A stretch of DNA of 64,000 nt from Bacillus sp. FSL H8-0547 (GTDB lineage Bacteria > Bacillota > Bacilli > Bacillales > Bacillaceae): assembly GCA_038002745.1 (NCBI GenBank), contig JBBODD010000001.1, positions 930,001 through 994,000 on the forward strand, read 5' to 3'. The notes below the pieces were generated by a model. The model had not been told where the DNA came from, did no database searches, and saw only the letters and a list, made by a program, of their open reading frames with translations. This document shows positions 8,561-16,493 of this stretch, piece by piece (position 1 is the first letter of the stretch; each line of letters starts with the position of its first letter). A program made the translations under genes and the position numbers.

Positions 8561-8718
8561 TTTTACTGAATGGACTTTCAGCTGATTTAAATCATTTTCT
8601 AAGAGAGTGCGGTTTTCTTCCCTTTCAATCTGATCACAAGCAAGAATCGCACGCTCCATATACTCGCTGTATCTAATGCCGTTTTCTTATGAAAAACATC
8701 CATTGTCTCAGCACTCAT
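8549..8718 (-). pseudogene. Frameshifted small conserved ORF downstream of dedA
   Basis: ATG at 8718 follows GGGGG that overlaps the dedA stop, and opens MSAETMDVFHK. The frame then shifts: the continuation in another frame reads ENGIRYSEYMERAIL and then CDQIEREENRTLLEN to LKVHSVKLGR, ending in TAA at 8549-8551. The span is 170 bp, one base short of a multiple of three, and the break falls in the A-rich stretch at CATAAGAAAACGG, so one missing A explains it. Restored, it would be a 56-residue charged helical peptide. It may be a true mutation, a sequencing error or programmed slippage. The family is unknown to me. Confidence 0.6.
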
Positions 8719-8721
8719 TCT

Positions 8722-9339
8722 CTAACCCCCGTGTTGCTGTGATTTTATTCTTTTTCTTTGAACATAGCGCAGCAGGATCATTCCTGCAAATAGTGCGCAG
8801 CCTGATGCTATAAAAGCCGGGCCAAAGCGGTTTAACAGGGCATTAACTGTTTCAGCCGAGTCTCCAAACTGGTTGCCGAGCCAAAAAAAAGCGAGAGCCC
8901 ATATAAAAGCAGATCCGTATGCAAGCAGCGCAAATTTCCAGAACTTCACTTTGTTCATCCCCGCAAGAACGGGACCTAAATGACGCAGAAGCGGAAAAAA
9001 ATAAGTGATTCCAAGCGTGTATTCTCCGTATCTTGAGAAACGAAGCTGAAATCGTTCAAACCGCCTCTTTGCCCTTTCTTTTCTGACAAGAATGGAAAGA
9101 GCAAGCCCGCCAAAACTTTTCCCAATTAAAAACCAGCATGTAAGGGCCGTCATAATGCCCAAATAAGATGTGAAAAAAGCAGGAACCGGATGCAGGATTC
9201 CGTGTGAAGATGCAAATCCCCCCATCATGATGATGACTTCGTTAGGAAGGGGAATAAAGAAGGTCCCCGCTGACAGCATGACGTAAAGGGCAACATATCC
9301 GTATTCCTCCATAAAAATAAGAAGCTCAGAACTCTCCAT
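8722..9339 (-). CDS. DedA family (SNARE-associated/VTT) membrane protein
   Basis: A roughly 205-residue membrane protein with the DedA signature FFIPLPNEVIIMMGGF near the N-terminus and the conserved basic segment RFSRYGEYTLGITYFFPLLRHLGPVLAG in the middle, plus C-terminal helices and a basic tail. DedA proteins act in membrane homeostasis, and some are lipid-carrier (undecaprenyl phosphate or phosphatidylethanolamine) flippases. ATG at 9339 fits the AAAGGG ribosome site; an earlier GTG (9348) lies too close to it. The stop overlaps the ribosome site of the small downstream ORF, so both were one transcript. Confidence 0.85.
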   Translation of the reverse strand: MESSELLIFMEEYGYVALYVMLSAGTFFIPLPNEVIIMMGGFASSHGILHPVPAFFTSYLGIMTALTCWFLIGKSFGGLALSILVRKERAKRRFERFQLRFSRYGEYTLGITYFFPLLRHLGPVLAGMNKVKFWKFALLAYGSAFIWALAFFWLGNQFGDSAETVNALLNRFGPAFIASGCALFAGMILLRYVQRKRIKSQQHGG

Positions 9340-9408
9340 GTTTTTCACTGCCCTTTCGTTTAAGTGAGCCTGATTATTCTAAAGTAATGAAATTCCGAGT
9401 TCTGAATC

Positions 9409-10878
9409 CTACTCAGAAATCTCTGCCGCTTCATGGATTTCCCCTTGAAAAATCGCTTTGATTTTTTCGCGGTTCTTTTTAGAAACAAGAATATACAGCG
9501 TATCACCGGAGAAAATATTCGTTTCCCCCCGCGGCGTATGAAGTTTTTCATTCCTGATGACAGCTGTTATAAGCGCATCATTCGGAAGCTCAATGTCTTT
9601 GAGTTCTTTTCCTGAGACAGCAGCGCCTTCTCCGACTTCCAGTTCAACCATTTCATTGTTCGTCCTCCCGATTGAAATCAGCTCAAGCGAATGAGGCACG
9701 GAAATTTTCTTGCTTTCCGACAGTTTTAATTTGTTTGCAAGAGGCGTCAGGGTTGCCCCTTGAAGCAGTGCAGATGTCAGAACGACGAAAAAGACGACGT
9801 TAAAGATCAGCTGGCTGTTTTCAAGCCCCGCGAGCATCGGATAGGTTGCAAGGACAATCGGAACGGCTCCTCTCAGCCCTGCCCATGAAATAAACAGTTT
9901 TTCTTTCACTGTAAACTTGGAAGCAATCATGCTGAGGAACACTCCTGCCGGACGCGCGACGATCATCAGGATAATGGACAGTAGCAGTCCTTCCCAGATG
10001 ATATCAACAAGCTGATTCGGGAATACAAGCAAACCGAGTAAAATAAACATTAGAATCTGCATCATCCAGGCGAAGCCTTCGTTAAAACGGATGATCGAAT
10101 GACGGAATGTAAGATCCGAGTTTCCGACAATAACTGCCATCACGTATACCGCAAGCAGTCCGCTTGCATGTGCGGCCGTAGTAAGGCCGTAAGTAAGAAC
10201 TGCCATGGCAAGTGACAGAACCGGATAAAGACCGGAAGAATCGAGATTGATTTTGTTTATGACCCAAACAGCCAGTTTACCAAACAGCAGTCCTGCCGCG
10301 AGCCCAAAACCCATCTCCCAGAAGAAGCGCAGGATAAGACCGAAGAATCCCGTTTCAGGCTGGCCGATTAAATGGATAATCGTAACGGTTAAAAAGACGG
10401 CCATTGGATCGTTTGTTCCTGATTCTGCTTCAAGTGTCGAAGTCAGTCTTTTCTTTATGTTTTTATTGCCGAGCACGGCAAAAACAGCTGCTGCATCCGT
10501 AGATCCGACGATTGCACCGAACAGAAGCCCTTCAAGCCATGTCAGATCCAGAACATATTTAGCGAATACCCCTATGATAATGGTTGTAACAAAAACGCCG
10601 ATTGTCGCAAGCATAGAAGATGGAACGATGATCTTGCGTACATCCATCCATTTAGTCTGAAGACCTCCGTCAAAAATAATGATAATGAGGGCAATCACGC
10701 CAAAAAGCTGGGCAAGCTTTGCATTATCGAAGTAAATATAATGGCTCAGCACCATCCCGACAGCAATAAAGAAGACAAGCGAAGGCAATCCAAGCCGCGA
10801 GGAAAACTTAGCGGTCATAACTCCGATTGTCAGGAGAACAGCGAATATGAGAATGATGTTATCTACAGAAAATGTCAA
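9409..10878 (-). CDS. NhaP2/CvrA-type K+/H+ antiporter with TrkA_C domain
   Basis: A 489-residue CPA1-family antiporter. About twelve hydrophobic segments fill residues 1-385, with the ion-binding motifs GAIVGSTDAAAVFAVLG and EAESGTNDPMAVFL. A cytoplasmic TrkA_C-type domain follows (about 395-480, HSLELISIGRTNNEM to SGDTLYILVSKKN), which usually binds a regulatory ligand. Expected role: potassium or sodium export in exchange for protons, in pH and turgor control. The start is TTG at 10878, 6 bases after GAGGTGAGG. Monocistronic; no gene lies between it and the B12-binding gene. Confidence 0.88.
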   Translation of the reverse strand: MTFSVDNIILIFAVLLTIGVMTAKFSSRLGLPSLVFFIAVGMVLSHYIYFDNAKLAQLFGVIALIIIIFDGGLQTKWMDVRKIIVPSSMLATIGVFVTTIIIGVFAKYVLDLTWLEGLLFGAIVGSTDAAAVFAVLGNKNIKKRLTSTLEAESGTNDPMAVFLTVTIIHLIGQPETGFFGLILRFFWEMGFGLAAGLLFGKLAVWVINKINLDSSGLYPVLSLAMAVLTYGLTTAAHASGLLAVYVMAVIVGNSDLTFRHSIIRFNEGFAWMMQILMFILLGLLVFPNQLVDIIWEGLLLSIILMIVARPAGVFLSMIASKFTVKEKLFISWAGLRGAVPIVLATYPMLAGLENSQLIFNVVFFVVLTSALLQGATLTPLANKLKLSESKKISVPHSLELISIGRTNNEMVELEVGEGAAVSGKELKDIELPNDALITAVIRNEKLHTPRGETNIFSGDTLYILVSKKNREKIKAIFQGEIHEAAEISE

Positions 10879-11072
10879 TATGGCCTCACCTCTGGATTCA
10901 GATTTATATTAAAGAATATTTAAATGAAGATGTCAGCCTGGGGCTGGTATAAAGGAATTGCGGAAAGACCGGTTTTGAAGGTCCTAAATAGGGGAATAAG
11001 TCTATTTTATCGTATTTCTGCCTGTACAGTCTAATAATTGAACCGGGAAATGGGTTTCTTTTCAAAGCTGCT

Positions 11073-11100
11073 GGATGCTTCTTCCTCTTATAAAGCATCC
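11073..11100. repeat. Perfect 8-bp inverted repeat upstream of the B12-binding gene
   Basis: GGATGCTT at 11073-11080 and AAGCATCC at 11093-11100, 12-base spacer. There is no T-run on either side, so a terminator is unlikely; a protein site or RNA structure is possible. It lies just upstream of the candidate SigB promoter. Confidence 0.4.
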
Positions 11101-11116
11101 CCGATATGGTAAGATA

Positions 11117-11142
11117 GTTTTCAGATGGCAGAAATCGGGTCA
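11117..11142 (+). promoter_or_regulatory. Candidate SigB-type promoter
   Basis: GTTTTC, 14 bases, GGGTCA, close to the SigB consensus GTTT(AA)-N12-15-GGG(AT)A(AT). The predicted start is about 28 bases before the ATG at 11178. It would place the B12/STAS unit in the general stress regulon, which agrees with the STAS gene. Inference from sequence only. Confidence 0.45.
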
Positions 11143-11177
11143 TAACACATTTAATTGATGGATTCTGAGGTGACAGA

Positions 11178-11819
11178 ATGAATATAGATACTGCTGCTTT
11201 TACAAGGTTGCTGCTTGAGGGCAATCAAAACAGCGCATGGAACATCTTAAAAAAAAGCCATGATGGCGGTGCACATCCTCTGGCGGTTATGCAGAAGCTA
11301 TTAACTCCTTCTATGGCAAAGATTGGTTTGCTGTGGGAAGAAGATGAGATTTCTGTAGCTGATGAACATCTTGCAACCACAACCTGCGACTTTATTCTGT
11401 CGCGGTACAGAGAATACAGTTTAAAGCAAATACCGAAAACCGAAAAAAAAGCCATGTTTCTTTGCCTGGAAGATGAACTTCATCACCTGGGGCTGAAGAT
11501 GGTTTCTATTTTGTTTGAATGGCACGGTTATCAGACGAGGCTGTTTGGAGCGAGCCTGCCGCTGGAATACGCTCTTGAATACGCAGCAGACTGGAAGCCT
11601 GATGTAGTCGGCCTTTCTTTTTCTCTCCGTAAAAACTCTGAACGTCTGTCACATTATATAGATGAAATAGAAAAACTTGATCACTCTCCTCAAGTGATTG
11701 TGGGAGGCAGACTGGTTACAGCGTCTGACTTTAAGCACTGCTGTTCAGAGAACACACAGCTTTTCTCAGGCTTATCGGACGCAAATGACTGGCTGCTGAA
11801 GGAAGACAGCCATGCTTGA
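11178..11819 (+). CDS. Stand-alone cobalamin-binding protein with CarH-type photoreceptor motifs
   Basis: A 213-residue soluble protein made of a helical cap (B12-binding_2, about residues 5-82) and a Rossmann-type B12-binding domain (about 90-208), without a DNA-binding domain. The cap carries W53, nine residues, then E63-H64: the Wx9EH motif of CarH/LitR photoreceptors, where the Trp packs on the adenosyl group and the His becomes the upper ligand after light. The Rossmann part has E100-L-H102-H-L-G105 (ExHxxG, lower axial His), SFSL at 147-150 and GG at 176-177. GAGGTGA precedes the ATG. Its end overlaps the STAS gene by 8 bases, so the two are coupled. Inferred role: adenosylcobalamin-based sensor; light sensing is plausible but untested. 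Confidence 0.82.
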   Translation: MNIDTAAFTRLLLEGNQNSAWNILKKSHDGGAHPLAVMQKLLTPSMAKIGLLWEEDEISVADEHLATTTCDFILSRYREYSLKQIPKTEKKAMFLCLEDELHHLGLKMVSILFEWHGYQTRLFGASLPLEYALEYAADWKPDVVGLSFSLRKNSERLSHYIDEIEKLDHSPQVIVGGRLVTASDFKHCCSENTQLFSGLSDANDWLLKEDSHA

Positions 11820-12555
11820 CGGCAAACATCTTCCGCTTCCTTTCTATAAATTAGATAAAAATTTCCGCATCATTGAACGTTCTTTGGCAGCAGGCAAGCT
11901 GTTTGAAGAGCAGGAAAGCTTTCTTGATCTGGCTGATGAGGACAGCAGGAGAAAAGCCGAGAAAGTGTTATCTTCCGGAAAAAGCGAAACAGAGCTTGTA
12001 CTCAGAACCTATCAATCTCCTCTTGCTTTGTTCAAATTGAATATGAATACAGATGATGATTTTCTGTATCTTATCCTTACAGAGCAGAATTCAAAAATGG
12101 AGACGCTCGTTCAGCAGGTCGAGCTTCACCGCAGAAGACTTGCGGAAACAGACCTGCAGCTGCTGGCAAAAAAAGAAGAGGCAGAGGACGCTTACAGGAA
12201 AATCATTGAGCTTTCGTGTCCATTCATTATGCTCACGAAAAAGACCGCCCTTCTTCCACTCTACGGGGAATTGACGGAAGAGCTGATTTCAGCTAACGCC
12301 GGAAGACTTTTAAATCTGCTTCAGGAAACCTGCGCAGAACAGATCCTGATTGATTTTCATGGTGTCGGATTCATCGCTGAAACCGGCATGAAGGCTCTGG
12401 CAGATCTCGTGAAGGAATTCACCCTGATGGGGGCTTCCACCTGCTTTGCAAGCCTAAATCCGGTTCAGGCTAAACAGGTTTACCGTTGTCATACGTCACT
12501 GGATGTCACATATGTAAACAGCCTTAGTTCCGCCCTTGAAACCTATCTCTTATGA
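11812..12555 (+). CDS. PAS-like/STAS domain protein, RsbR-paralogue type
   Basis: A 247-residue protein: an N-terminal PAS-like region (about 5-92, LPLPFYKLDKNFRIIERS), a helical linker (about 95-132) and a STAS domain (about 135-247, LLPLYGELTEEL, ILIDFHGVGFIAETG, GASTCFASLNPVQ). This layout matches the sensor subunits of the sigma-B stressosome (RsbR family, YtvA). At the position of the RsbR Thr in DITG it has His183 (DFHGV), and Ser214 lies near the second phosphosite, so phosphorylation by an RsbT-like kinase may differ. The ATG overlaps the end of the B12-binding gene, indicating translational coupling. Inferred role: output partner of the cobalamin sensor. Confidence 0.78.
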   Translation: MLDGKHLPLPFYKLDKNFRIIERSLAAGKLFEEQESFLDLADEDSRRKAEKVLSSGKSETELVLRTYQSPLALFKLNMNTDDDFLYLILTEQNSKMETLVQQVELHRRRLAETDLQLLAKKEEAEDAYRKIIELSCPFIMLTKKTALLPLYGELTEELISANAGRLLNLLQETCAEQILIDFHGVGFIAETGMKALADLVKEFTLMGASTCFASLNPVQAKQVYRCHTSLDVTYVNSLSSALETYLL

Positions 12556-12642
12556 TGGGTTTTTCTTTTTATCTCTCTTCACAGCAAGGATTTTGCGTGA
12601 TGATACAGAAGTTCTCCTTAAACGCAAATACAGGAGGCTGCG

Positions 12643-13014
12643 ATGAAAAAAGAACCTTACAAGAATGAGAACAGAGATTTGATGAGCTCGATTTATGATG
12701 AATTTGAGAAAAAAGGCGGTGCTGCAAAACTGCCGGGAATGGGAAAACCCCTGCCAAAAAGTGCTCTCAAAGGGGATATTTTCTCCAAAATCGTCAAAAA
12801 TGCTAACTATCTGCCCGCATGGCTGCAGCGTCAAAAAGAAATCAAACAGCAAATTGAGATTGTTATGAAACTTAAAGATGAAAAACTGCGTATTAAAGAA
12901 GTTGAGCGGATCAATCAGGACATCATCAAATATAACCGTATGTGTCCGCCTGCTCTTCAAAAAAATCAGCTTTCATCAGGCCAGCTTGAGAGCCAGTACA
13001 AACAGTGGGAATAA
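12643..13014 (+). CDS. DUF1992 (DnaJ-homologue C28-type) protein
   Basis: A 123-residue soluble, highly charged helical protein with the DUF1992 pattern: DLMSSIYDEFEKKGG, the glycine-proline segment LPGMGKPLPKSAL, NANYLPAWLQ, and a long basic helix. The domain is found in bacterial proteins and in eukaryotic DNAJC28; its function is unknown. AGGAGG lies 5-6 bases before the ATG. It follows the STAS gene by 87 bp with no clear terminator, so read-through is possible. Confidence 0.8.
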   Translation: MKKEPYKNENRDLMSSIYDEFEKKGGAAKLPGMGKPLPKSALKGDIFSKIVKNANYLPAWLQRQKEIKQQIEIVMKLKDEKLRIKEVERINQDIIKYNRMCPPALQKNQLSSGQLESQYKQWE

Positions 13015-13113
13015 TCACTTGGTTTCATTCAGTCCCTTCTCGGGAAAAGCTGATTATGGCAAATTGCCGAAGCTCACGAAGGTGAGAAATATTTTAGAAA
13101 GTGGTGCATCTAT

Positions 13114-14238
13114 TTGCCGAAAGACAAAATCTTTAAAATCGGATACGGCATTATTATTTTTCTGACAATCATTCTTTTATCAACGAAAGTGGATTTCATC
13201 TTCAGACCTCTTGAAATCATTTTCACGACTCTATTCTTCCCTTTTCTTGTATCGGGCATCATTTTTTATCTGCTCCGGCCCATTGTAAGATTTCTCGGGA
13301 GAAAAGGAGTTCCAAATACCATTTCCATCATTATTATTTACTTGCTTGTGATTGGACTTGGCACACTCGCTGTTTTCCTGATCGGTCCGCCGATTCAGCA
13401 GCAGTTTCAGCAGCTGATCAACAACTTCCCCCAAATCGTTCAGACTCTGCAGGACAACCTTCTTGCACTGAGGGAAAACAAATGGTTTGCCCGCTTTGAA
13501 CAGAATGACATTATGACGTTTGAAAAAATGACGGCTTCTGTAACAGATTATTTTCAGTCAAATGTCAGCAATATCGGCAGCAGAATCACTGGGTTTATCG
13601 GCATTCTGACAAGCATAGCGACGATTTTTGTGACCGTTCCGTTTATCGTCTTCTATCTGTTGAAAGACGGGGACCATGCACCGAAACAAGTGCTGCGCTT
13701 TCTTCCATATACAAAAGCTGAAGAAGCAAAGCTGATCTTGAAGGACATGGATCATGCCCTCAGCTCCTATATTCAGGGGCAGGCTCTTGTCAGCCTTGTG
13801 GTCGGGGTCATGATGTATATTGGCTACCTGATTATCGGGCTTGATTATTCCATTCTCCTTGCTCTGTTTGCGATGCTGACGAACGTTATTCCTTTCCTCG
13901 GACCATTTATTGCGGTCATTCCGGCTGTGATTGTAGGCTTTTTGGACTCACCGTTTATGGTTATACAGGTTCTGATCGTGGTCATTATCGTCCAGCAGAT
14001 TGACGGCAACGTTACATCCCCGCTGATTATGGGCAAAAGACTGGATATTCACCCGTTGACCATTATCCTGCTGCTGATTGTCGCAGGAAGCATGGGCGGC
14101 CTGCTGGGCATGCTTCTCGCCGTTCCGACTTATGCCATTTTAAAAGTCATAGTCAGTCATTCATACAGACTGTATCTGCTCAGAAAAGAAAAGAAGGATC
14201 CGCTCCGCAATTCATCAATTGACATCGAAACGGAGTAA
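13114..14238 (+). CDS. AI-2E family transporter (YueF/TqsA type)
   Basis: A 374-residue polytopic membrane protein of PF01594. Hydrophobic pairs near the N-terminus (IIIFLTIILLSTKVDFI, FFPFLVSGIIFYLLRPIV) are followed by an amphipathic extracellular region (about 90-155) and a C-terminal membrane domain with the family segment NVIPFLGPFIAVIPAVIVG and the DGNVTSPLIMG stretch. The family includes an autoinducer-2 exporter (TqsA) and Na+/H+ antiporters, so the substrate is open. The start is TTG at 13114 with only a modest GTGGTG site. Confidence 0.82.
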   Translation: MPKDKIFKIGYGIIIFLTIILLSTKVDFIFRPLEIIFTTLFFPFLVSGIIFYLLRPIVRFLGRKGVPNTISIIIIYLLVIGLGTLAVFLIGPPIQQQFQQLINNFPQIVQTLQDNLLALRENKWFARFEQNDIMTFEKMTASVTDYFQSNVSNIGSRITGFIGILTSIATIFVTVPFIVFYLLKDGDHAPKQVLRFLPYTKAEEAKLILKDMDHALSSYIQGQALVSLVVGVMMYIGYLIIGLDYSILLALFAMLTNVIPFLGPFIAVIPAVIVGFLDSPFMVIQVLIVVIIVQQIDGNVTSPLIMGKRLDIHPLTIILLLIVAGSMGGLLGMLLAVPTYAILKVIVSHSYRLYLLRKEKKDPLRNSSIDIETE

Positions 14239-14299
14239 TTTTTCCGCATTTGCAAGATAGTAATAGGAAATGACCAAATAAAAACGGGCAGGTGGAACT

Positions 14300-15265
14300 A
14301 TGTCGTTTTTTCAACTACTGAAAAAGGGAAACAAATCATCAGGGATTGCCGCTCTTGGAAATACGGCTTTGACCATTATTAAAGGGATTGCCGCCTTCAT
14401 AAGCGGCAATGGAACGATGTTTGCAACAACTCTGCATTCAGCGGCAGACGCAATCAATCAGGGCTTCGTTTTTATCGGGAGCGCGCTTGCAGAAAAGGCT
14501 CCGACGAAGCGTTTTCCAACAGGCTTCGGCCGGGTGGTGAACCTTTTTGTACTCATAGCGGTAATCGTCATTTCCATAATGGCTTATGAAACGCTTCATA
14601 AAGGATGGGAACTGATCCAGCATCCGAAAGAGACCACAAACATTTTGCTGAATGCCGGAATTCTGGTGATTGCCGTTATTGTTGACGGGCTCATACTCAT
14701 TAAAGCCATGAAAGAAATTGCACACGAAACAAGAACAGAAGGAAAAGGACTTGGGCTTGCCTCGAACGCATTCAAAAATGTGAGCCTTGCCTCTCCCCCG
14801 ACCCGGCTTGTTTTTTATGAGGATATTATCGCAACGTTCGGTGCGCTCCTTGCTCTTGTATCCATTGTTGTTTCTTATTTCACCGGCCTCTATGTGCTTG
14901 ACGGGATCGGCACACTGCTGATTGGAATCCTGCTTATTGTCATCGCAGTTAAAATCGGATATGAGAATACAATCGGCCTGATCGGGGTTGCTGCACCGAA
15001 AGATGTGGAAGACCGGATCGCCGAATTAATCCTGACTGACCCGGACGTTGATGATATTAGAAACCTCCGCATACTCCAGGAAGGCCGGAAATATCATGTT
15101 GAAAGCTACCTGGAGCTGAAACCGGGATTATCCCTTGCTGTAGCTGATGATATTAAAATCAGGGTCCGGGACCTGCTCTATACAGATCCGGACGTTGCCG
15201 ATGTTGTACTGGGCATTTTTGAATCTGACGGAATTAAGTCGTGGAGAGACGAACCTACCGTTTAA
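14300..15265 (+). CDS. Cation diffusion facilitator family metal transporter
   Basis: A 321-residue CDF transporter, exchanging a divalent metal for protons across the cytoplasmic membrane. The N-terminal half carries the metal site helix TLHSAADAINQGFVFIGSALA (HxxxD) and the loop RFPTGFGRVVNLFVLIA; a second motif, FYEDIIATFGALLALV, lies in TM5. A cytoplasmic ferredoxin-like domain follows (about 240-310). The TM2 site has His rather than Asp and the sequence resembles the Bacillus YdbO/MneP groups, so zinc, manganese or iron are all possible. CAGGTGG precedes the ATG and a terminator follows. Confidence 0.85.
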   Translation: MSFFQLLKKGNKSSGIAALGNTALTIIKGIAAFISGNGTMFATTLHSAADAINQGFVFIGSALAEKAPTKRFPTGFGRVVNLFVLIAVIVISIMAYETLHKGWELIQHPKETTNILLNAGILVIAVIVDGLILIKAMKEIAHETRTEGKGLGLASNAFKNVSLASPPTRLVFYEDIIATFGALLALVSIVVSYFTGLYVLDGIGTLLIGILLIVIAVKIGYENTIGLIGVAAPKDVEDRIAELILTDPDVDDIRNLRILQEGRKYHVESYLELKPGLSLAVADDIKIRVRDLLYTDPDVADVVLGIFESDGIKSWRDEPTV

Positions 15266-15283
15266 GCATTTAAGCTAAATACA

Positions 15284-15316
15284 ATCCGAGCTGGGCTAAC
15301 CAGTTCGGATTTTTTT
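15284..15316 (+). terminator. Intrinsic terminator after the CDF gene
   Basis: Stem ATCCGAGCTGG/CCAGTTCGGAT with a 5-base loop, followed by seven T. Confidence 0.85.
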
Positions 15317-15529
15317 ATGGATAGGAAGGCCTTTTCGGCAAGGAAACCCCTAATGTGTTCTATTCCTGCTATTTTCCTATTTAAGGGTTTTAAACTGGAC
15401 AACAAAGGGAAAAGTTCAAATGTTTTCCAATAGTGTCAGGGGGTTAAAAAAAGTGAAGCTTTAAGTGATGTCAAACGTTTAAAAGTATGTACAACTTGAT
15501 AGACCAAATCGGAGAGGAGCTTGTTTATT

Positions 15530-16393
15530 TTGAAAAAGTGGAGTTTATTGATCGGTTTACTGTTTACACTCGTTTTGGCCGGATGCGGACAGAGCGCAGC
15601 AACAAATGAGGAGAAAGAAGACAAACAAGCAGAAAAAGCAGAAGCTGAAACGACCGAAACAGCAGATAAAGAGAAAGAAGCTACAGCTGAAGAAGTCCTT
15701 GCATCGGCTTCCGAGAAATCAGCTGACCTTAAAAACTTCGCCATGGACGGAACAATGGATATGATCGTCACTTCAAGTGAAGGACAAATGGAAACAACGG
15801 CCGACATGCAGACAAAAACGAATATCGAGCCGCTCGTCATGCAGCAGACGATGAATATGTCGGCTGAAGGACAGACAACTTCCATTGAAATGTATATGGA
15901 TGACCAGTACATATACATGAACGACCCTGTTTCCGGAGGCTGGATCAAAATGAGCCAGGCAGGACCGGGCATGGGAGAAATGATGAACCAGGCAAAAACA
16001 ATGACGCCTGCAGACCAGATTAAGCAAATGGAAGCAATGGCAGACGACATACAGCTTGAAGAAACAGACACTGAGTATATCCTGAGCGTAAAAGGAAACG
16101 GCGAGAAACTGATGAGCCTGACTGGAAACATGATGGGTTCTGATCCGAACATGCAGGCTGTTATGGACCAAATGGACATTGAACAAATTGATTATACGTA
16201 TACACTTGATAAAGAAACCTACTATCCGAAAGCACTGGATATGGTTATCAAAATGTTCGTTACAGAAAACAACGAAGAAGTAGAGCTGCAGCAGTCCATC
16301 TCCACAAAGTTTTCAGAAATGAACGAGCTTGAAGGCTTCAGCATCCCAAAAGAAGTTCTTGATCAAGCTGTGGAAGTTCAGCCTGGAGGTTAA
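15530..16393 (+). CDS. Secreted lipoprotein, DUF6612/LppX-like
   Basis: A 287-residue predicted lipoprotein. The signal peptide MKKWSLLIGLLFTLVLAGC ends in a clear lipobox (LAG-C), so it is anchored to the outer face of the membrane. A charged Glu/Lys/Thr linker (about 25-55) leads to a beta-rich domain with TSSEGQMETTADMQT, EMYMDDQYIYMNDP and LDKETYYPKALDM, a pattern seen in the Bacillus DUF6612 family. The TTG at 15530 is chosen: GGAGAGGAG lies about 10 bases upstream, whereas the frame's first TTG (15521) abuts it. Monocistronic. Function unknown. Confidence 0.8.
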   Translation: MKKWSLLIGLLFTLVLAGCGQSAATNEEKEDKQAEKAEAETTETADKEKEATAEEVLASASEKSADLKNFAMDGTMDMIVTSSEGQMETTADMQTKTNIEPLVMQQTMNMSAEGQTTSIEMYMDDQYIYMNDPVSGGWIKMSQAGPGMGEMMNQAKTMTPADQIKQMEAMADDIQLEETDTEYILSVKGNGEKLMSLTGNMMGSDPNMQAVMDQMDIEQIDYTYTLDKETYYPKALDMVIKMFVTENNEEVELQQSISTKFSEMNELEGFSIPKEVLDQAVEVQPGG

Positions 16394-16398
16394 ATGCG

Positions 16399-16432
16399 AA
16401 TCATCCGGAATTTATTCCGGGTGATTTTTTTT
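16399..16432 (+). terminator. Intrinsic terminator after the lipoprotein gene
   Basis: Stem AATCATCCGGAA/TTCCGGGTGATT, 4-base loop, followed by a long T-run. Confidence 0.85.
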
Positions 16433-16452
16433 TCTTTTTTTATATCCAACAG

Positions 16453-16480
16453 AAAAAAGACCCTCAAAAGAAGGTCTTTT
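16453..16480 (-). terminator. Intrinsic terminator of padR-chrA
   Basis: Minus strand AAAGACC and GGTCTTT-type arms (one G-U) around a short loop, followed by TTTTTTC. It lies 14 bases beyond the chrA stop. Confidence 0.7.
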
Positions 16481-16493
16481 CATCATTCATCTG

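Noticed and set aside
15436-16186. Two long minus-strand ORFs opposite the lipoprotein gene
   Set aside because: The plus-strand gene has a signal peptide, lipobox, ribosome site and terminator; the antisense frames have none of these.
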